From positions 1 to 7,938 of the forward strand of contig JANTGU010000093.1 of NCBI GenBank assembly GCA_024762735.1: a stretch of DNA of 7,938 nucleotides, in the 5' to 3' direction. Below the pieces are notes generated by a model, which saw only the letters and a list, made by a program, of their open reading frames with translations, was not told where the DNA came from and searched no databases. Below are positions 5,812-7,938 of this stretch, in pieces. The DNA comes from Bacteroidales bacterium (GTDB lineage: Bacteria > Bacteroidota > Bacteroidia > Bacteroidales > F082). A program made the translations under genes and the position numbers. Numbering within the stretch: the stretch's first letter is position 1; each line of letters opens with the position of its first letter.

Positions 5812-7938
5812 ATGCTTACTGAAAGCTTAAGCCATTGGCTGATACTATTAGGAGGCTCTTTTTTCACAGGGCTTATCTTGTTGGGTTTGTTCCGCTTGCG
5901 CTTTATCATGGGCAAAGCCCCTTTTTATGCCAGCCTTGGAATATTCAGGTATCTGCACTACTTACTCTCCAATGCCTTTTTTATGGAGCTAACGCCGGGT
6001 GTTCCTGTCTCGTTGGGCTCTTCTGTCCTCATGATGGGTATTTTGTTTGCTGTTTTGCTCACTTACCTAATCGAAGATGCACTGGCAGCCCGAAAGGTTG
6101 TAGGAGCCATGATTGTTGCCAACCTTGTGTTTGCCCTGTTGCAGTATTGTGTCGGATGGCTGATCGATGCGCAACTTATTACTGAAAAATTTCAGTTTCC
6201 ATCTGCCTTCTTTAGGGTTACCCCCCTGTTTTTTACCCTGGGTCTGGCTATTTTGCTCCTCGATGGGGTACTCATTATTTATGTTTACGAAAAGCTAAGG
6301 GGATTGAAAAACAAGCTATTTGTCCGTATTTTGTTGACGTTAACCATCGTAACCCTGTTTAATTTCTTGATTTTTTCGATGTCAGCCCTGGGACATCGTG
6401 GTTCATGGAATCAGCTGTTGCTCACACAGGCTCTTCCAAAACTCGTTCCCCTGCTGGTATATTCATTGCTTACCTGGCTTTACATGGTGACCGTTGAAAA
6501 AGAGCATATTCATCTCGAAAACAGAAGGCCCTTTAAGGATGTGCTCTTTTTTATGACCTATCGAAAAAAATACCAACATTTTTTTGAGGATAAAAAACAG
6601 GCCATTAAGGCCAAAGAGGAGAGTGAAGTAAAATTTAAAACTGCATTTAAAACCAGTCCCGATTCCATTAATATCAACCGTTTGTCAGATGGTTTGTATG
6701 TGGAAATCAATGATGGTTTTACCCAAATTACCGGTTATACCGAAAAGGATGTTAGGAGGAAGACCTCTAAAGAGATTAATATATGGGCAGATTTTTCCGA
6801 CCGGGATAAACTGGTGACCGCTTTGCGTGAAAAGGGAAAGGTGAGTAACATGGAGTTTCGCCTTGTGACCAAAAAAGGAGAAATCCTCGTAGGCCTGATG
6901 TCTGCCAATATTATCCAAATTAATGGTGAGCCTCATATTTTATCCATTACCCGCAATATTACCGACCGTAAAAAAACCGAAGAAAAAGTTAAAGAAATCG
7001 GTATTAAGTTGTCAGAAGCTGCTTCTTTAACCAAAATGGGCTATTGGGAGTTGGATATTCTTAATAATAAACTGGTGTGGTCGGATGAGGTATATCGAAT
7101 TTTTGGCGTAGAACCTCAGTCGTTTGAATCCACCTATGAGGCTTTTCTCTCCTATGTGCATCCTGACGACCGGGAGGCCGTGGATAAAGCTTATTCCAAT
7201 TCGCTCATCACTCGTGAACCTTACGATATCGTGCATCGTGTGTTGCCTGCCTCGGGCGATATAAAATATGTAAGAGAAAAATGCCACACCGATTTTAACG
7301 AAAAGGGTGAGCCGTTGCGCTCCATTGGTGCTGTGCTCGATATTACCGATCAGGTCTTGGCTGAACAGGAAATTGCTGCCTCAAAAGCCTATTTTCAAAC
7401 CATCTTTAATGCCACTACCGATGCCATCTTTATTCATGATGCCGAAACAGGTAAAATCATTGACGTGAACCAAACCATGGTGGAGATGTATGGCTACGAT
7501 AATAAAGAAGAGGTGCTGGCACCGATTTTTATGGAAAGCGGTAGTGGAGAAAGTCCGTATTCGCCTAAAGAGGCCATGGCTTTGTTCCAAAAAGCCAAGG
7601 CCGAGGGTCCCCAAACTGTTGAATGGCTTGCAAACCGTAAAAATGGTGTCAGGTTCTGGACAGAAGTCAGTATCCGCTATGCTCAAATTGCCAATCAAAA
7701 CCGGTTTGTGGTTTCCGTACGAAATATTCAGGACAGGAAAAAGGCGGAAGAGGAATTAATACAAAGCAATGAGCGTTACCGGTCACTCTTTAACGGTTCT
7801 CCTATTCCGCTTTGGGAGGAAGATTATAGTGCGGTTGCCCTCTATTTTGATGAATTAAAATCCAGGGGGATAAGCGATTTGAATAGCTGGCTGGAGGAGC
7901 ATCCGGGTGAGCTGGCCAAATTGAGCTCCATGGTAAAG
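5812..7938 (+). CDS. Membrane-bound multi-PAS sensor protein, N-terminal 709 residues (3' end outside window)
   Basis: The frame runs open from ATG 5812 to the last base; an in-frame TAA at 5803 fixes this as the first possible ATG. Residues 1-230 form a membrane domain with about seven hydrophobic segments (near 9-28, 38-60, 66-87, 94-116, 133-160, 167-191, 203-226), with a conserved-looking ED-x-x-x-A-R turn after the third (88-94). I cannot name this module securely; it may be related to VUT/queuosine-precursor-transporter-like integral sensors. A basic, charged linker (about 231-270) leads to PAS A (about 272-388), PAS B of the PAS_3 type with HPDDR at 450-454 (about 405-516), PAS C (about 524-644) and the start of PAS D (653 on, with IPLWEEDYS). 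Each full PAS ends in the usual D-I/R-x-D connector. The output is beyond the window: a histidine kinase is most likely, a diguanylate cyclase or phosphatase possible. Confidence 0.9.
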   Translation, partial: MLTESLSHWLILLGGSFFTGLILLGLFRLRFIMGKAPFYASLGIFRYLHYLLSNAFFMELTPGVPVSLGSSVLMMGILFAVLLTYLIEDALAARKVVGAMIVANLVFALLQYCVGWLIDAQLITEKFQFPSAFFRVTPLFFTLGLAILLLDGVLIIYVYEKLRGLKNKLFVRILLTLTIVTLFNFLIFSMSALGHRGSWNQLLLTQALPKLVPLLVYSLLTWLYMVTVEKEHIHLENRRPFKDVLFFMTYRKKYQHFFEDKKQAIKAKEESEVKFKTAFKTSPDSININRLSDGLYVEINDGFTQITGYTEKDVRRKTSKEINIWADFSDRDKLVTALREKGKVSNMEFRLVTKKGEILVGLMSANIIQINGEPHILSITRNITDRKKTEEKVKEIGIKLSEAASLTKMGYWELDILNNKLVWSDEVYRIFGVEPQSFESTYEAFLSYVHPDDREAVDKAYSNSLITREPYDIVHRVLPASGDIKYVREKCHTDFNEKGEPLRSIGAVLDITDQVLAEQEIAASKAYFQTIFNATTDAIFIHDAETGKIIDVNQTMVEMYGYDNKEEVLAPIFMESGSGESPYSPKEAMALFQKAKAEGPQTVEWLANRKNGVRFWTEVSIRYAQIANQNRFVVSVRNIQDRKKAEEELIQSNERYRSLFNGSPIPLWEEDYSAVALYFDELKSRGISDLNSWLEEHPGELAKLSSMVK

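Noticed and set aside
5835..6185. 116-codon + strand open frame in another phase
   Set aside because: It overlaps the 7-TM/PAS sensor gene, whose frame is open from 5812 to the window edge and encodes membrane helices and PAS domains. The Cys-rich translation looks like an out-of-frame reading of membrane segments.

Overview
The window looks like chromosomal DNA from a Bacteroidota (Bacteroidetes) bacterium, perhaps a Marinilabiliales/Bacteroidales-type organism; the order is a guess. The phylum call rests on three things. Two intergenic regions carry the phylum's TAnnTTTG -7 promoter box. Start codons mostly lack a good Shine-Dalgarno sequence. The rhomboid carries a C-terminal tail I associate with this phylum. 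All recognised genes lie on the + strand and look intact; I see no IS element, tRNA, rRNA or CRISPR array.

Layout. (1) 1-1704: the 3' part of a rhomboid intramembrane protease gene, then after 12 bp a membrane-anchored endonuclease/exonuclease/phosphatase (EEP) family protein. These two are probably one operon whose promoter lies left of the window. (2) 1705-2012: a non-coding gap with a weak hairpin and, at its right end, a Bacteroidetes-type promoter. (3) 2013-5529: cheD (receptor glutamine deamidase) overlapping the start of a large soluble hybrid histidine kinase (PAS - Gln-rich heptad coiled coil - PAS - PAS - GAF - HisKA - HATPase - REC), followed by a possible terminator. (4) 5530-5811: a 282-bp non-coding stretch with a second Bacteroidetes-type promoter, a palindrome at its predicted start point and a strongly foldable leader of about 120 nt. 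(5) 5812 to the right edge: the first 709 codons of a membrane sensor protein, with about seven transmembrane segments and then at least four PAS domains; its output domain is outside the window.

How the genes may work together. CheD normally deamidates glutamines on the long helices of chemoreceptors, yet no receptor, CheA, CheW, CheR, CheB or CheC is encoded here. Its only tight partner is a hybrid kinase whose signalling linker consists of six seven-residue repeats, each with a Gln-Gln pair beside Ala/Ser/Thr residues. The best candidate for an undescribed system is that this CheD tunes the kinase by deamidating, or simply binding, that linker. This is a hypothesis drawn from gene order and sequence pattern only. 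The structured leader before the 7-TM/PAS sensor gene is the second signal worth following.
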